From Streptomyces californicus (GTDB lineage Bacteria; Actinomycetota; Actinomycetes; Streptomycetales; Streptomycetaceae), in assembly GCF_000717645.1 (NCBI RefSeq), contig NZ_JNZZ01000020.1:1-64000 (forward strand): a stretch of DNA of 64,000 bases. Direction: 5' to 3'. Numbering within the stretch: position 1 is the stretch's first letter; each line of letters opens with the position of its first letter. This document shows positions 51,241 to 60,525 of this stretch, piece after piece. Made by a program: the position numbers and the translations under genes. The notes beneath the pieces were generated by a model. That model was not told where the DNA came from and ran no database searches. It worked only from the letters and a program-made list of their open reading frames with translations.

Positions 51241-53643
51241 GTGACCAATCAGAGACGGGCGCTTCGCGCCGCCGCCGTTGTCGTGGCCATGGCCGCGAGC
51301 GCGGCGACGGCGTCGACCTTCGCCACCGCCCAGGCGCATGACAGCTCATCAGGTTCCGGTGTCTCCACCGTCGACCGCCGTGACCCGGCGCCGGCCAAGG
51401 GGCATGTGGAGCACAACCTGGAGGGCCCCTTCAGCGAGCAGCAGGCCGAGCAGCGCGAGGCCGCGCTGGAGCAGGTGCTGGCCGGGGACAAGAAGGTCGC
51501 GAACCGGAGCGGCTCCAAGGTCGTCAAGCTCGGCGACAAGAAGTACGTGGAGCTCGGCCGGGAGAAGACCGACAAGATCTTCACCATCCTGCTGGAGTTC
51601 GGCGACCAGGTCGACGACACCACGATGTTCGACCCGGACGGCGACGGCCCCAAGCCGCCCGTCAAGAAGTACGGCGGCGCCCCCGGCCCGGCGCACAACA
51701 AGATCGCCAAGCCGGACCCGAAGAAGGACAACAGCACCGCCTGGAAGTCCGACTACAACCAGAAGCACTTCCAGGAGCTGTACTTCGGCGAGGGCAAGGG
51801 CGTCCACTCGCTCAAGACCTACTACGAGAAGACCTCCTCGGGTCGCTACTCGGTCGAGGGCGAGGTCTCCGACTGGGTCAAGGTCCCCTACAACGAGGCC
51901 CGTTACGGCTCCAACTACTGCGGCCAGTCCAACTGCGCCAACGTGTGGGACGCGGTCCGCGACGGCGTGAACGCCTGGGTCGCCGACCAGAAGGCCAAGG
52001 GCCGCACCGACGCCCAGATCAAGGCGAACCTGGCCGAGTACGACCAGTGGGACCGCTACGACTTCGACGGCGACGGCAACTTCAACGAGCCCGACGGCTA
52101 CATCGACCACTTCCAGCTGGTCCACGCCGGTGAGGACGAGTCCGCCGGCGGCGGCGCCGAGGGCACCAACGCCATCTGGGCGCACCGCTGGTACGCGTAC
52201 GGCACCAACGCCGGTGCGACGGGCCCCGCGAACAACAAGGCCGGTGGCGCGCAGATCGGCGACACGGGCGTCTGGGTCGGCGACTACACCGTCCAGCCCG
52301 AGAACGGCGGACTGGGCGTCTTCGCCCACGAGTACGCCCACGACCTCGGTCTGCCGGACCTGTACGACACCTCCGGCGGCGGCGAGAACTCGGTCGGCTT
52401 CTGGTCCCTGATGTCGGCGGGCTCCTGGCTCGGCACCGGCAAGGGCGAGATCGGCAACCTGCCCGGCGACATGACCTCGTGGGACAAGCTCCAGCTCGGC
52501 TGGCTCGACTACGACAAGGCCAAGGCCGGCAAGACCTCGCTGCACAAGCTGGGCGTCTCGGAGTACAACACCAAGGACCCGCAGGCGCTCGTCGTCGAGC
52601 TGCCGAAGAAGGCCGTCACCACCACCGTCGTCAAGCCCGCCGAGGGTGCGAAGCAGTGGTGGAGCGACATGGGCGACGACCTGTCGAACACCCTGACGCG
52701 CGCGGTCGACCTCACCGGCAAGTCCAAGGCGACGCTGGACCTTTCGGGCTGGTACGACATCGAGGCCGACTACGACTACCTCTACACCGAGGTGTCGGAC
52801 AACGGCGGCACGAGCTGGACCGCGCTCGACGGCACCGCCGACGGCAAGGCCCTCCCGCGTGACGCCAGCGACAAGCCGGCCCTGACCGGCGTCTCGGGCG
52901 CCCACCAGAAGCTCTCCTTCCCGCTGGACGCCTACGCGGGCAAGAAGATCGACCTCCGCTTCCGCTACCAGACGGACGGCGGCGCGGGCGGCAAGGGCTT
53001 CACGGCCGACGCCATCACCGTCACCGCCGACGGCGCCGCGCTCTTCTCGGACAACGCCGAGGGCGACGACAACGGCTGGACCGCCAAGGGCTTCTCGCGG
53101 ATCGGTGAGTCCTTCACCCAGGACTACCCGCAGTACTACATCGCGGAGAACCGCCAGTACGTCTCCTACGACGAGACGCTGAAGGTCGGCCCGTACAACT
53201 TCGGCTTCTCCACCACCCGTCCGGACTGGGTCGAGCACTACGCCTACCAGAACGGTCTGCTGGTCTGGCTCTGGGACACCTCCCAGAAGGACAACAACAC
53301 CTCGGTCCACCCCGGCCAGGGTCTGATCCTGCCGATCGACGCGCACGCCAAGCCGCTCAAGTGGAAGGACGGCTCGCTCCTGCGCAACAAGATCCAGCCG
53401 TTCGACGCCCCGTTCAGCTGGTACCCGAACAAGGGCTTCACGCTCCACAACGCGGACGTGCCGCTGTACATCAAGCCGACCCTGGGCAACCCGGTCTTCG
53501 ACGACCGCAAGGGCACCTACTGGTACAAGGAGAACCCCACGGGCAGTGTCAAGGTTTCTGACACGAACACCCGCATCTCCATCGTCCACGAGCCGCTCGA
53601 CGGCCGGACGATGAGCGTGCTGGTCAGCCCCTCGGGTCGCTGA
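51241..53643 (+). CDS. secreted M6 metalloprotease, immune inhibitor A type
   Basis: The protein has 800 aa. GTG start with GGGGAGG 10 bases upstream. The signal peptide is ALRAAAVVVAMAASAATAST. A propeptide of about 100 residues precedes the catalytic domain. The zinc site HEYAHDLGLPD, with Glu as base, is the M6 hallmark HExxHxxGxPD. After it come a VAL-type beta-sandwich (TLDLSGWYDIEADYDYLYTE) and a second C-terminal domain. It would degrade extracellular proteins, probably in development or nutrient scavenging. Confidence 0.92.
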   Translation: MTNQRRALRAAAVVVAMAASAATASTFATAQAHDSSSGSGVSTVDRRDPAPAKGHVEHNLEGPFSEQQAEQREAALEQVLAGDKKVANRSGSKVVKLGDKKYVELGREKTDKIFTILLEFGDQVDDTTMFDPDGDGPKPPVKKYGGAPGPAHNKIAKPDPKKDNSTAWKSDYNQKHFQELYFGEGKGVHSLKTYYEKTSSGRYSVEGEVSDWVKVPYNEARYGSNYCGQSNCANVWDAVRDGVNAWVADQKAKGRTDAQIKANLAEYDQWDRYDFDGDGNFNEPDGYIDHFQLVHAGEDESAGGGAEGTNAIWAHRWYAYGTNAGATGPANNKAGGAQIGDTGVWVGDYTVQPENGGLGVFAHEYAHDLGLPDLYDTSGGGENSVGFWSLMSAGSWLGTGKGEIGNLPGDMTSWDKLQLGWLDYDKAKAGKTSLHKLGVSEYNTKDPQALVVELPKKAVTTTVVKPAEGAKQWWSDMGDDLSNTLTRAVDLTGKSKATLDLSGWYDIEADYDYLYTEVSDNGGTSWTALDGTADGKALPRDASDKPALTGVSGAHQKLSFPLDAYAGKKIDLRFRYQTDGGAGGKGFTADAITVTADGAALFSDNAEGDDNGWTAKGFSRIGESFTQDYPQYYIAENRQYVSYDETLKVGPYNFGFSTTRPDWVEHYAYQNGLLVWLWDTSQKDNNTSVHPGQGLILPIDAHAKPLKWKDGSLLRNKIQPFDAPFSWYPNKGFTLHNADVPLYIKPTLGNPVFDDRKGTYWYKENPTGSVKVSDTNTRISIVHEPLDGRTMSVLVSPSGR

Positions 53644-53669
53644 TCCGGTAAAACCGCAGGTCACAGCAT

Positions 53670-53705
53670 GATCGGCCGTCGCCCCCTAGCGGGCGGCGGC
53701 CGATC
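53670..53705 (+). terminator. terminator of the M6 protease gene
   Basis: GATCGGCCGTCGCCC pairs with GGGCGGCGGCCGATC (one G-T), followed by GTGTTTAGG. Confidence 0.65.
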
Positions 53706-53767
53706 GTGTTTAGGTGCGTCTTGTCCACATCCTTATTGACACGACGTCTCACGGGGGAGCGCGGAGC

Positions 53768-54208
53768 ATGGCAGGCGGAGGTTTCTGCAGGTTGCCGAAC
53801 GGCACGGTGGTGGTCGCCCTGACCCTCACCAGACCGGCCGACGGATCGGGCCCGTACGGCGGTACGGGAACGGCTCCCGGGGCCCCGGTACGGGTGCTCG
53901 TGCACGCGGCGAACCGGGCGCGCGCCCTGACCAGGCTGCGCAATCTGGGGCTGCGGGCGGTGTACCTGCGCGGCAACGACCGGCCGCCCACCCCGGACGA
54001 GGTCACGGCGGTGCTGCACCACCCGGACGGGCTGCTGTGGCGGGGCGCCCCGCAGGAGGGCCCGACCGCCGTTCCGCCGGGCGGCCCGGGGCCGCAAGGG
54101 GGCCAGGCGGCTCCCCAGGCGCTGCCGTCGTGCCAGGAGCTGTGGCGCCCGATCAGGGCGCTGCTGGGCCCCACCGGGTACGCCGGACCGGCCCGCCCGG
54201 CCGCTTAG
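53768..54208 (+). CDS. conserved hypothetical protein
   Basis: The protein has 146 aa from ATG 53768, with GGGGGAG 8 bases upstream. It has LPNGTVVVALTLTRPADGSG and VRVLVHAANRARALTRLRNL, then LRAVYLRGNDRPPTPDEVTA, giving an alpha/beta fold, followed by a Pro/Gly-rich end. No family is recognised and there is no membrane segment. Confidence 0.65.
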   Translation: MAGGGFCRLPNGTVVVALTLTRPADGSGPYGGTGTAPGAPVRVLVHAANRARALTRLRNLGLRAVYLRGNDRPPTPDEVTAVLHHPDGLLWRGAPQEGPTAVPPGGPGPQGGQAAPQALPSCQELWRPIRALLGPTGYAGPARPAA

Positions 54209-54229
54209 GGCGCGTCCGGCGGAGCCGCC

Positions 54230-54289
54230 GGACCGCGACCGGCCCACGGCGCACCCGGCGGACCGCGACCGGCCCACGGCGCGCCCGGC
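54230..54289. repeat. 30-bp tandem repeat, two copies plus remnant
   Basis: Two copies of a unit starting GGACCGCGACCGGCCCACGG differ by one base and are followed by GGATCAGGACCGGGC. The array lies between convergent genes. Confidence 0.8.
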
Positions 54290-54342
54290 GGATCAGGACC
54301 GGGCGGGCCGCGGCTCGGAGGGCCGTGCGGAGGCGTCCGCGG

Positions 54343-54939
54343 CTACTGCGGCGGCGGGAGCGCGGGGGTGCCGGAGAGCTTCACGCCGGCCGTCCGCAGC
54401 TCCGTGAGTGCGCGCTCGGTGGTGGCGCCGGACACTCCCGCGGTCAGGTCGAGCAGCACCTGGGTGACGAAGCCCTCGCGGGCCGCGTCCAGCGCGGTGG
54501 CCCGTACGCAGTGGTCGGTGGCGATGCCGACCACGTCGACCTCGGTGACCTCGCGGTCGCGCAGCCACTGGGCGAGGCCGATGTCGTTCTCGTCGGTGCC
54601 CTCGAATCCGCTGTACGCGGCCGAGTACGCCCCCTTGTCGAAGACCGTGTCGATCGCCCCGGAGGCGACGGCGGGGGCGAAGTTCGGGTGGAAGCCGACG
54701 CCCTCGGTCCCGGCGACGCAGTGCACCGGCCAGGAGTCCACGTAGTCCGGGGTGGCCGAGAAGTGGTCTCCCGGGTCGACGTGGTGGTCGCGGGTGGCCA
54801 CCACGTGGTGGTAGGCGGGCTGGGCGGCGCCGATCAGGTCGGTGATGGCTGCGGCGACGTCGGCACCGCCCGCCACCGCGAGGCTGCCGCCCTCACAGAA
54901 GTCGTTCTGAACGTCCACGACGATCAAGGCGCGGTGCAT
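54343..54939 (-). CDS. pncA: nicotinamidase
   Basis: The protein has 198 aa. AAGGA precedes the ATG. It hydrolyses nicotinamide to nicotinate for NAD salvage. The catalytic triad is visible: Asp in ALIVVDVQNDFCEGG, Lys in VFDKGAYSAAYSGF, and Cys in GIATDHCVRATALDAAREG. The metal site DHHVDPGDHF is present. A promoter lies about 100 bases upstream. The next enzyme of the pathway, pncB, is encoded 306 bases away on the same strand. Confidence 0.93.
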   Translation of the reverse strand: MHRALIVVDVQNDFCEGGSLAVAGGADVAAAITDLIGAAQPAYHHVVATRDHHVDPGDHFSATPDYVDSWPVHCVAGTEGVGFHPNFAPAVASGAIDTVFDKGAYSAAYSGFEGTDENDIGLAQWLRDREVTEVDVVGIATDHCVRATALDAAREGFVTQVLLDLTAGVSGATTERALTELRTAGVKLSGTPALPPPQ

Positions 54940-55030
54940 GGCGGGTGTCCTTCGGTGGGGGCGGGAGCGGGGCGGGGACGGTGGGCGGGGATGGTTGACG
55001 GGCGGGGTGTTCGAGGCTTTCGCGGGTTCG

Positions 55031-55058
55031 AGCCTAGGCACTGAAACGTCACAATCAA
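55031..55058 (-). promoter_or_regulatory. promoter of pncA
   Basis: On the minus strand TTGATT and TAGGCT are 16 bases apart, about 90 bases upstream of the start codon. Confidence 0.5.
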
Positions 55059-55106
55059 GCCCGTCCGCGAAACCGCCGGTTCCGGGCCCGGCCGGTCCGG
55101 AGACGT

Positions 55107-55131
55107 GTTTCCGGCCGCATCGACCGGAAAC
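55107..55131. promoter_or_regulatory. GTTTCCGG/CCGGAAAC dyad upstream of pncA
   Basis: Perfect 8-bp arms have a 9-base centre, about 50 bases upstream of the pncA -35. It is a possible site for an NAD-metabolism regulator; the protein is unknown. Confidence 0.35.
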
Positions 55132-55211
55132 GTGCCGTATCACGCGTACGCGGTCGGAACCGGGCCGAGCCGGGCGGTGGCCGCGCACGACCGGAGCCGG
55201 GCGCGCTCGTG

Positions 55212-55240
55212 GGGGACCGGGCGCGTGCGGCCCGGTCCCC
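55212..55240 (-). terminator. terminator of pncB
   Basis: GGGGACCGGG (55212-55221) pairs with CCCGGTCCCC (55231-55240). It starts 6 bases past the pncB stop on the minus strand. Confidence 0.65.
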
Positions 55241-55245
55241 GCCGG

Positions 55246-56574
55246 TCAGGCGTACTCGGTCGGGATCACCGGCTCGCCGCGCGACAGCTGGATCGCCGAC
55301 ATCGGCAGCGTCGCGCGCGCGGCCACGTGCCGGTCCCGGACCGCGTCCAGCGGCTCCCGGGCGACGACCTCGCCGTCCCGCACCAGCTCCACCAGCAGTT
55401 GCCGGTCCGCCAGCGCCTCAGGGACCGGTCCGGTGCCGATCACCTCGGCCTCGGCGACGCCGTGCCCGTCGACCCGGCGGGCGGCCCACTTGCGGCCGCC
55501 CTTCGACGCCTTCGCGCCGAGCGACTTCTTGGCCACCGGGACCAGCGGGGCGTCCGGCTCCCCCGAGCCGGCGCGGGCCACCAGCTTGTAGACCATCGAG
55601 CAGGTGGGGTGGCCGCTCCCGGTGACGAGCTGGGTGCCCACCCCGTACGCGTCCACCGGCGCGGCGGCCAGTGAGGCGATGGCGTACTCGTCCAGGTCCG
55701 AGGTCACCACGATCTTCGTGCCCGTCGCCCCCAGCTCGTCGAGCTGCTGGCGGACCCGGTGCGCGACCAGGAGCAGGTCCCCGGAGTCGATCCGTACGGC
55801 GCCCAGCTCGGGGCCCGCGATCTCGACGGCCGCCCGGACCGCCTCGGTCACGTCGTACGTGTCGACCAGCAGCGTCGTGCCCCGGCCCAGCGAGTCCACC
55901 TGGGCCCGGAACGCGTCGCGCTCGGTGTCGTGCAGCAGTGTGAAGGCGTGGGCGCTCGTGCCGACCGTCGGGATCGCCCAGCGGAATCCGGCCGCCAGGT
56001 CGGAGGTGGCGTCGAAGCCGCCGACGTACGCCGCGCGGGCCGAGGCCACCGCCGACAGCTCGTGGGTGCGGCGCGCGCCCATCTCGATCAGCCGGCGGCC
56101 TCCGGCGGCGGCCGACATCCGTGAGGCGGCCGCGGCGATCGCCGAGTCGTGGTTGAGGATCGAGAGGATCACCGTCTCCAGCAGCACGCACTCGGCGAAG
56201 GACCCCTCCACCCGCAGGATCGGGGAGCCGGGGAAGTAGACCTCGCCCTCCGGGTAGCCCCAGATGTCGCCGCGGAAGCGGTAGCCGGCCAGCCATTCGA
56301 GGGTCGGCTCGTCCACGATCTCCTGCTGGCGCAGGAAGCCGATCATCTCGTCGTCGAAGTGGAAGTTCTCCACCGCGTCCAGCACCCGGCCGGTGCCGGC
56401 GACGACGCCGTAGCGCCGCCCCTCGGGCAGCCGGCGCGTGAACGCCTCGAAGACGGAGTGCCGGTCGGCGGTGCCGGCCTTGAGGGCCGCCTGCACCATG
56501 GTCAGCTCGTACTGGTCGGTGAAGAGCGCGGTCGACGGAACGCCGACCCGTCGCCCGAGGTCCGCTGTGTTCAT
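55246..56574 (-). CDS. pncB: nicotinate phosphoribosyltransferase
   Basis: The protein has 442 aa. It makes nicotinate mononucleotide from nicotinate, PRPP and ATP in the NAD salvage route, following PncA. Family blocks: [40 protein letters not shown], the phosphoribosyl site [20 protein letters not shown], and [26 protein letters not shown] lies 7 bases before the ATG and there is no ribosome site, so the message is probably leaderless. It is divergent from clpS. Confidence 0.93.
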   Translation of the reverse strand: MNTADLGRRVGVPSTALFTDQYELTMVQAALKAGTADRHSVFEAFTRRLPEGRRYGVVAGTGRVLDAVENFHFDDEMIGFLRQQEIVDEPTLEWLAGYRFRGDIWGYPEGEVYFPGSPILRVEGSFAECVLLETVILSILNHDSAIAAAASRMSAAAGGRRLIEMGARRTHELSAVASARAAYVGGFDATSDLAAGFRWAIPTVGTSAHAFTLLHDTERDAFRAQVDSLGRGTTLLVDTYDVTEAVRAAVEIAGPELGAVRIDSGDLLLVAHRVRQQLDELGATGTKIVVTSDLDEYAIASLAAAPVDAYGVGTQLVTGSGHPTCSMVYKLVARAGSGEPDAPLVPVAKKSLGAKASKGGRKWAARRVDGHGVAEAEVIGTGPVPEALADRQLLVELVRDGEVVAREPLDAVRDRHVAARATLPMSAIQLSRGEPVIPTEYA

Positions 56575-56662
56575 GGCTGGGATGCTACCCCCTATTCGTC
56601 AAAGTGACGAGATGTGGGGTCCGTTTGTGCGCGGGGGCCGCCCGGGTGGCAGCATGGGTCAG

Positions 56663-56971
56663 GTGAGCGTTGCTACTCCGCTGGAGATCGAACGACCTGA
56701 TTCCGCCGAGGAGGCCTTCCAGGTCCCCGAGCCGGACGTCCCGTGGGTGACGCTCGTCCACAACGACCCGGTCAACCTCATGAGCTACGTGACCTATGTC
56801 TTCCAGGCCTACTTCGGCTACTCGAAGGACAAGGCCCAGCGGCTCATGATGGACGTGCACCACAAGGGCCGCGCCGTCGTCTCCAGCGGAAGCCGCGAGG
56901 AGATGGAGCGCGACGTCCAGGCCATGCACGGCTACGGACTGTGGGCCACCCTCACCCAGGACCGCGACTAG
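56663..56971 (+). CDS. clpS: ATP-dependent Clp protease adaptor ClpS
   Basis: The protein has 102 aa from GTG 56663; ATG 56654 in the same frame is the alternative. CAGCAT ending 7 bases before the GTG favours a leaderless message there. The fold is canonical: [20 protein letters not shown], then [20 protein letters not shown] and [19 protein letters not shown]. ClpS binds N-degron substrates and hands them to ClpC/ClpA. The DUF2017 gene follows in the usual actinobacterial pairing. Confidence 0.92.
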   Translation: MSVATPLEIERPDSAEEAFQVPEPDVPWVTLVHNDPVNLMSYVTYVFQAYFGYSKDKAQRLMMDVHHKGRAVVSSGSREEMERDVQAMHGYGLWATLTQDRD

Positions 56972-57138
56972 CCGACCCGGCCGACGTGCGGGCGGGCGGG
57001 CGTCGCGTCCCGGCGCCCCCGCCCGCACCGCCCGGCCCGTACCGTCTCCGTCGTCCGTACGGCGACTGCCCGTACCGCCCTGCCCGCACCATCCGTCGTA
57101 CTGCCCCCCGCCCCGTTCGACCCACCATCGGAGAACCC

Positions 57139-57750
57139 ATGGCCGGCCATTTCGAGGCCACCCCAGGCGGCGGCGCGGCCGTCGCGCTCGACGAGGTCGA
57201 GATCTCCATCCTGCGCTCCCTCGCCGTCCAGCTCCTGGAGCTGATCGGCCCCGGCGACCAGCCCGCCGAGGACGCGGACCCGCTCGCCGCCCTCTTCGCC
57301 GAGGGGCCCAGCAAACCGCCGTGCGATCCGGCGCTCGCCCGCCTCTTCCCCGACGCCTACGGGGGGCCCGGCGAGCCCGCCGAGGGCGGGAAGCCGGAGG
57401 AGGAGCTGCGCGAGTTCTCCTCCGAGTTCCGCCGCTTCACCGAGATGGACCTGCGCTCCGGTAAGCGCGAGGACGCCCTCACCGTCGTCCGCACCCTGGA
57501 CGCGCTCTCCCCGGTCGGCGACGGCGGCGCCGTGCTCACCCTCACCGCCGACGAGGCCCTGAGGTGGCTGCGCACCCTCAACGACCTGCGGCTGACCATC
57601 GGCACCCGGCTGGAGGTGTCCGACGAGGACCAGGGCGAGGAGGGCTCGCTCTACCGCCTCCCCGACAGCGATCCGCGCAAGCCCATGGTGATGGCCTACC
57701 TCTGGCTCGGCGCACTCCAGGAGACGCTCGTCGAGACCCTGATGCCGTAA
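57139..57750 (+). CDS. DUF2017 domain protein
   Basis: The protein has 203 aa. GGAG lies 5 bases before the ATG. LDEVEISILRSLAVQLLELI, then LARLFPDAYGG, ELREFSSEFRRFTEMDLRSG and TADEALRWLRTLNDLRLTIG define the family. It is always found next to clpS in actinobacteria, which suggests a role in the same proteolytic pathway; the biochemical activity is unknown. It is acidic and soluble. Confidence 0.88.
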   Translation: MAGHFEATPGGGAAVALDEVEISILRSLAVQLLELIGPGDQPAEDADPLAALFAEGPSKPPCDPALARLFPDAYGGPGEPAEGGKPEEELREFSSEFRRFTEMDLRSGKREDALTVVRTLDALSPVGDGGAVLTLTADEALRWLRTLNDLRLTIGTRLEVSDEDQGEEGSLYRLPDSDPRKPMVMAYLWLGALQETLVETLMP

Positions 57751-57841
57751 GGGCTGTCCCGCAGGGCGCGTCCGGCGGATTCCGGGCGCGTTCCGACCGG
57801 GTTCGCGACGCCTTTTCCGTAGGCGGCCTCCGTTGGCACCG

Positions 57842-57870
57842 GGCCGCCCGTCACGTCGTGGCGGGCGGCC
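57842..57870 (+). terminator. terminator of clpS-DUF2017
   Basis: GGCCGCCCG (57842-57850) pairs with CGGGCGGCC (57862-57870), followed by TTCGTTCG. Confidence 0.65.
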
Positions 57871-58168
57871 TTCGTTCGCTCAACGGACGCTCAGATCCGG
57901 GTAACGATCGCACCAAGTCATTCGGACTATTCGTCCCCCGCAGAGCCTCTTGCCCGCTTTTCCCTGTGGTGTGCGCCACAGAATGCCCCATGATGTCCCA
58001 TGACGGCCGTGATAAATCTTCACGACCACCCGGGGGACGCCACCCCTGTTTCCCGGGGGCGCTACACACCGGCCGAACGCCGGTCGCACTCCATCCATAT
58101 CCGGGGGGATCAGGACCTGATCCGCAGCCTTGTACGGCGCGGATCGGCGTGGAGAAAGGCGCACCACC
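57871..58168 (+). promoter_or_regulatory. upstream region of the amino-acid permease with a 17-bp palindrome
   Basis: No gene is seen. GGATCAGG-A-CCTGATCC at 58107-58123 is a perfect dyad 45 bases before the start codon, of a size typical of GntR/TetR operators. Upstream, CCCGGGGG occurs twice in direct orientation (about 58030 and 58053). Confidence 0.5.
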
Positions 58169-59614
58169 ATGACATCGGCGCACGTCGACGAGGGACAGGC
58201 CGACAAGGGGCGGCCCGGCGAGCATGCCGGGGACGCCGGGGCCGAGGGATACCAGCGTGGTCTCGGAGCCCGCCAGATCCAGATGATCGCCATCGGCGGA
58301 GCCATCGGGACCGGGCTCTTCCTCGGCGCGGGCAAGGCCATCGACCGGGCCGGACCCAGCCTCATCCTGGCCTACGTCATCGCGGGCCTGGTCATCTTCT
58401 TCATCATGCGGGCCCTGGGCGAACTTCTCATGTACCGCCCGGTCTCCGGTTCCTTCTCGGAGTACGCCCGGGAATTCATCAGCCCGTTCTTCGGATTCGT
58501 CACCGGCTGGACCTACTGGCTGTTCTGGGTCGTCACCGGAATCACCGAAGTCACTGCCGCCGCCACCTATATGACGTACTGGTGGGATATTCCGCAGTGG
58601 CTCTCCGCCCTGGTGTTCACCGTCATTCTCTACGGCGCCAACCTGATCTCCGTGAAGCTCTTCGGTGAGCTGGAGTTCTGGTTCTCCATGGTCAAGGTCA
58701 CCGCCATCCTCGGCATGATCCTGATCTGCGCGGGCGTCCTCACCGTCGGATTCTCCGACGCCGGCGACACCGCGACCGTCTCCAACCTCTGGAACGACGG
58801 CGGATTCTTCCCCAACGGCATCACCGGCACCCTCATGACGCTCCAGATCGTCATGTTCGCCTTCCTCGCCGTGGAACTCGTCGGCGTCACCGCCGGTGAG
58901 TCCAAGGACCCCAAGACCGTGCTGCCCAAGGCCATCAACACCGTGCCGTGGCGCATCGCCGTCTTCTACGTCGGCGCGCTGATCATGATCCTCTCGGTCG
59001 TGCCGTGGTCCACCTTCAAGCCCGGCGTCTCCCCGTTCGTGAAGGCGTTCGAGGAGATGGGGCTCGGCATCGGCGCCGCCATCGTCAACTTCGTCGTCCT
59101 CACCGCCGCGCTCTCCTCCTGCAACTCCGGCATGTACTCGACCGGGCGCATGCTCCGCGACCTCGCCCTCAACGGCCAGGGCCCCCGCGCCTTCACCAAG
59201 CTGACGAAGAACGGCCTGCCGCTGGTCGGCACCACCTTCTCCGCCGCGCTGATGCTCGTCGGCGTCTGGATCAACTACCAGTGGCCCGGCGACGCCTTCA
59301 CCTACGTCGTCTCCTTCGCGACCATCTCCGGCATGTGGGCCTGGATCATGATCCTGATCAGCCAGATCCGCTACCGCCGCATGGCCGACGCCGGGATGCT
59401 CCCGCAGTCCTCGTTCCGGGCCCCGGGCGCCCCGTACACGAGCTGGTTCGCGCTGCTGTTCATCGGCATGGTCATCGTGATGATGGCGATCGACGCGGAC
59501 GCCAGGATCTCGCTCTACTGCGCACCGCTGTGGGCGCTCGTCCTGTTCGTCTCCTACCGCGTCCTCCAGGCCCGCACCCCGGACGCCGGGAAGACCCCCG
59601 CCGACACCCGCTGA
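58169..59614 (+). CDS. amino-acid permease, APC superfamily (AAT family)
   Basis: The protein has 481 aa. GGAGAAAGG lies upstream. Twelve membrane helices are seen; helix 1 carries the substrate-binding MIAIGGAIGTGLFLGAGKAI, and LGELLMYRPVSGSFSEYARE and VGVTAGESKDPKTVLPKAIN are AAT hallmarks. It imports an amino acid with protons. The specificity cannot be told; proline, lysine and GABA permeases look alike. The upstream palindrome suggests local control. Confidence 0.88.
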   Translation: MTSAHVDEGQADKGRPGEHAGDAGAEGYQRGLGARQIQMIAIGGAIGTGLFLGAGKAIDRAGPSLILAYVIAGLVIFFIMRALGELLMYRPVSGSFSEYAREFISPFFGFVTGWTYWLFWVVTGITEVTAAATYMTYWWDIPQWLSALVFTVILYGANLISVKLFGELEFWFSMVKVTAILGMILICAGVLTVGFSDAGDTATVSNLWNDGGFFPNGITGTLMTLQIVMFAFLAVELVGVTAGESKDPKTVLPKAINTVPWRIAVFYVGALIMILSVVPWSTFKPGVSPFVKAFEEMGLGIGAAIVNFVVLTAALSSCNSGMYSTGRMLRDLALNGQGPRAFTKLTKNGLPLVGTTFSAALMLVGVWINYQWPGDAFTYVVSFATISGMWAWIMILISQIRYRRMADAGMLPQSSFRAPGAPYTSWFALLFIGMVIVMMAIDADARISLYCAPLWALVLFVSYRVLQARTPDAGKTPADTR

Positions 59615-59780
59615 CTCCGGCCCGGGGCCGCCCCACCGGCCCCGGCCATGCGGCCACCCTGAGGACCGGAACCCATCGGCCCCCAGGACCGGACACCCCC
59701 ACCGACCCCGAGGGCGGGCCCCACACCGCCCCCTCCCCGGACCGCCCCGGCTGCCCCAAAGGCCGACGGTTGTCCAGCAT

Positions 59781-59821
59781 GCGGGCCCCCGCGTACCACG
59801 CACCGGTACGCGGGGGCCCGC
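59781..59821 (+). terminator. terminator of the permease gene
   Basis: A perfect 17-bp stem (GCGGGCCCCCGCGTACC and complement) has a 7-base loop. It lies 170 bases past the stop, so the message has a long untranslated end, and just before the -10 of the next gene. Confidence 0.65.
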
Positions 59822-59854
59822 TCCCCGATTCCCGGTCGGTCTTATCCTGGCGCC

Positions 59855-60277
59855 ATGCTGACCATCACCCAGGCGCTCCACGACCAGATCGTCGCCCACT
59901 CCCGCGCCGACCACCCCGACGAGGCGTGCGGAGTGGTCGCGGGCCCGGCCGGGACCGACCGCCCCGAGCGCTTCATCCCGATGCTCAACGCCGCCCGCTC
60001 GCCCACGTTCTACGAGTTCGACTCCGCCGACCTCCTCAAGCTCTACCGCGAGATGGACGACCGCGACGAGGAGCCCGTGATCGTCTACCACTCGCACACC
60101 GCCACCGAGGCGTACCCCTCCCGCACCGACGTCACGTACGCGAACGAGCCCGGCGCCCACTACGTCCTGGTCTCCACCGCCGACACCGACGACGCGGGCC
60201 CCTTCCAGTTCCGCTCGTACCGCATCGTGGACGGCGTGATCACGGAGGAAGACGTGCAGGTCGTCGAGGCGTACTGA
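59855..60277 (+). CDS. mec: M67 (JAMM) metallopeptidase, Mec type
   Basis: The protein has 140 aa. The JAMM zinc motif is VIVYHSHTATEAYPSRTD, with Glu in DHPDEACGVVAG. In actinobacteria Mec cleaves the cysteine adduct from the sulfur-carrier CysO, releasing cysteine. It is normally followed by cysO and cysM; here cysO begins 3.5 kb later, after a B12-type transporter. TATCCT (59843-59848) lies exactly 6 bases before the ATG, so it is leaderless. Confidence 0.88.
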   Translation: MLTITQALHDQIVAHSRADHPDEACGVVAGPAGTDRPERFIPMLNAARSPTFYEFDSADLLKLYREMDDRDEEPVIVYHSHTATEAYPSRTDVTYANEPGAHYVLVSTADTDDAGPFQFRSYRIVDGVITEEDVQVVEAY

Positions 60278-60338
60278 GCCCGGCCGCCCCACGAAGCCGC
60301 CCCACGGGTCTGGCACACTGCACCCCAGAACCCGACAC

Positions 60339-60480
60339 AAGAGGCGACGGGAACCAGGAAGCCGGTGCGAATCCGGCACGGTCCCGCCACTGTGACCGGG
60401 CCCCTCCCCGCGCGGACGACCCCCAGGGCGACGCCGCACCGGAAGGGGCCCGGAAGCCAGGAACTGGCCCGACGCCTTCT
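60339..60480 (+). ncRNA. adenosylcobalamin riboswitch
   Basis: The conserved core is present in order: GGAACCAGGAAGCCGGTGCG, AATCCGGCACGGTCCC, the B12 box GCCACTGTGACC, and later GGAAGCCAGGAACTGGCC. AGAGGCG and CGCCT at the two ends form P1. It lies directly upstream of the transporter operon and should reduce its expression when cobalamin is plentiful. Confidence 0.92.
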
Positions 60481-60525
60481 CCGCATCGACCAGGGGACGC
60501 GGAAATCCCCCGGAGAGGCCCCGCC

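Noticed and set aside
51349..53664. 771-codon frame antisense to the M6 protease
   Set aside because: Val/Gly/Arg/Asp composition typical of antisense frames in GC-rich genes; the plus-strand gene has a clear zinc motif.
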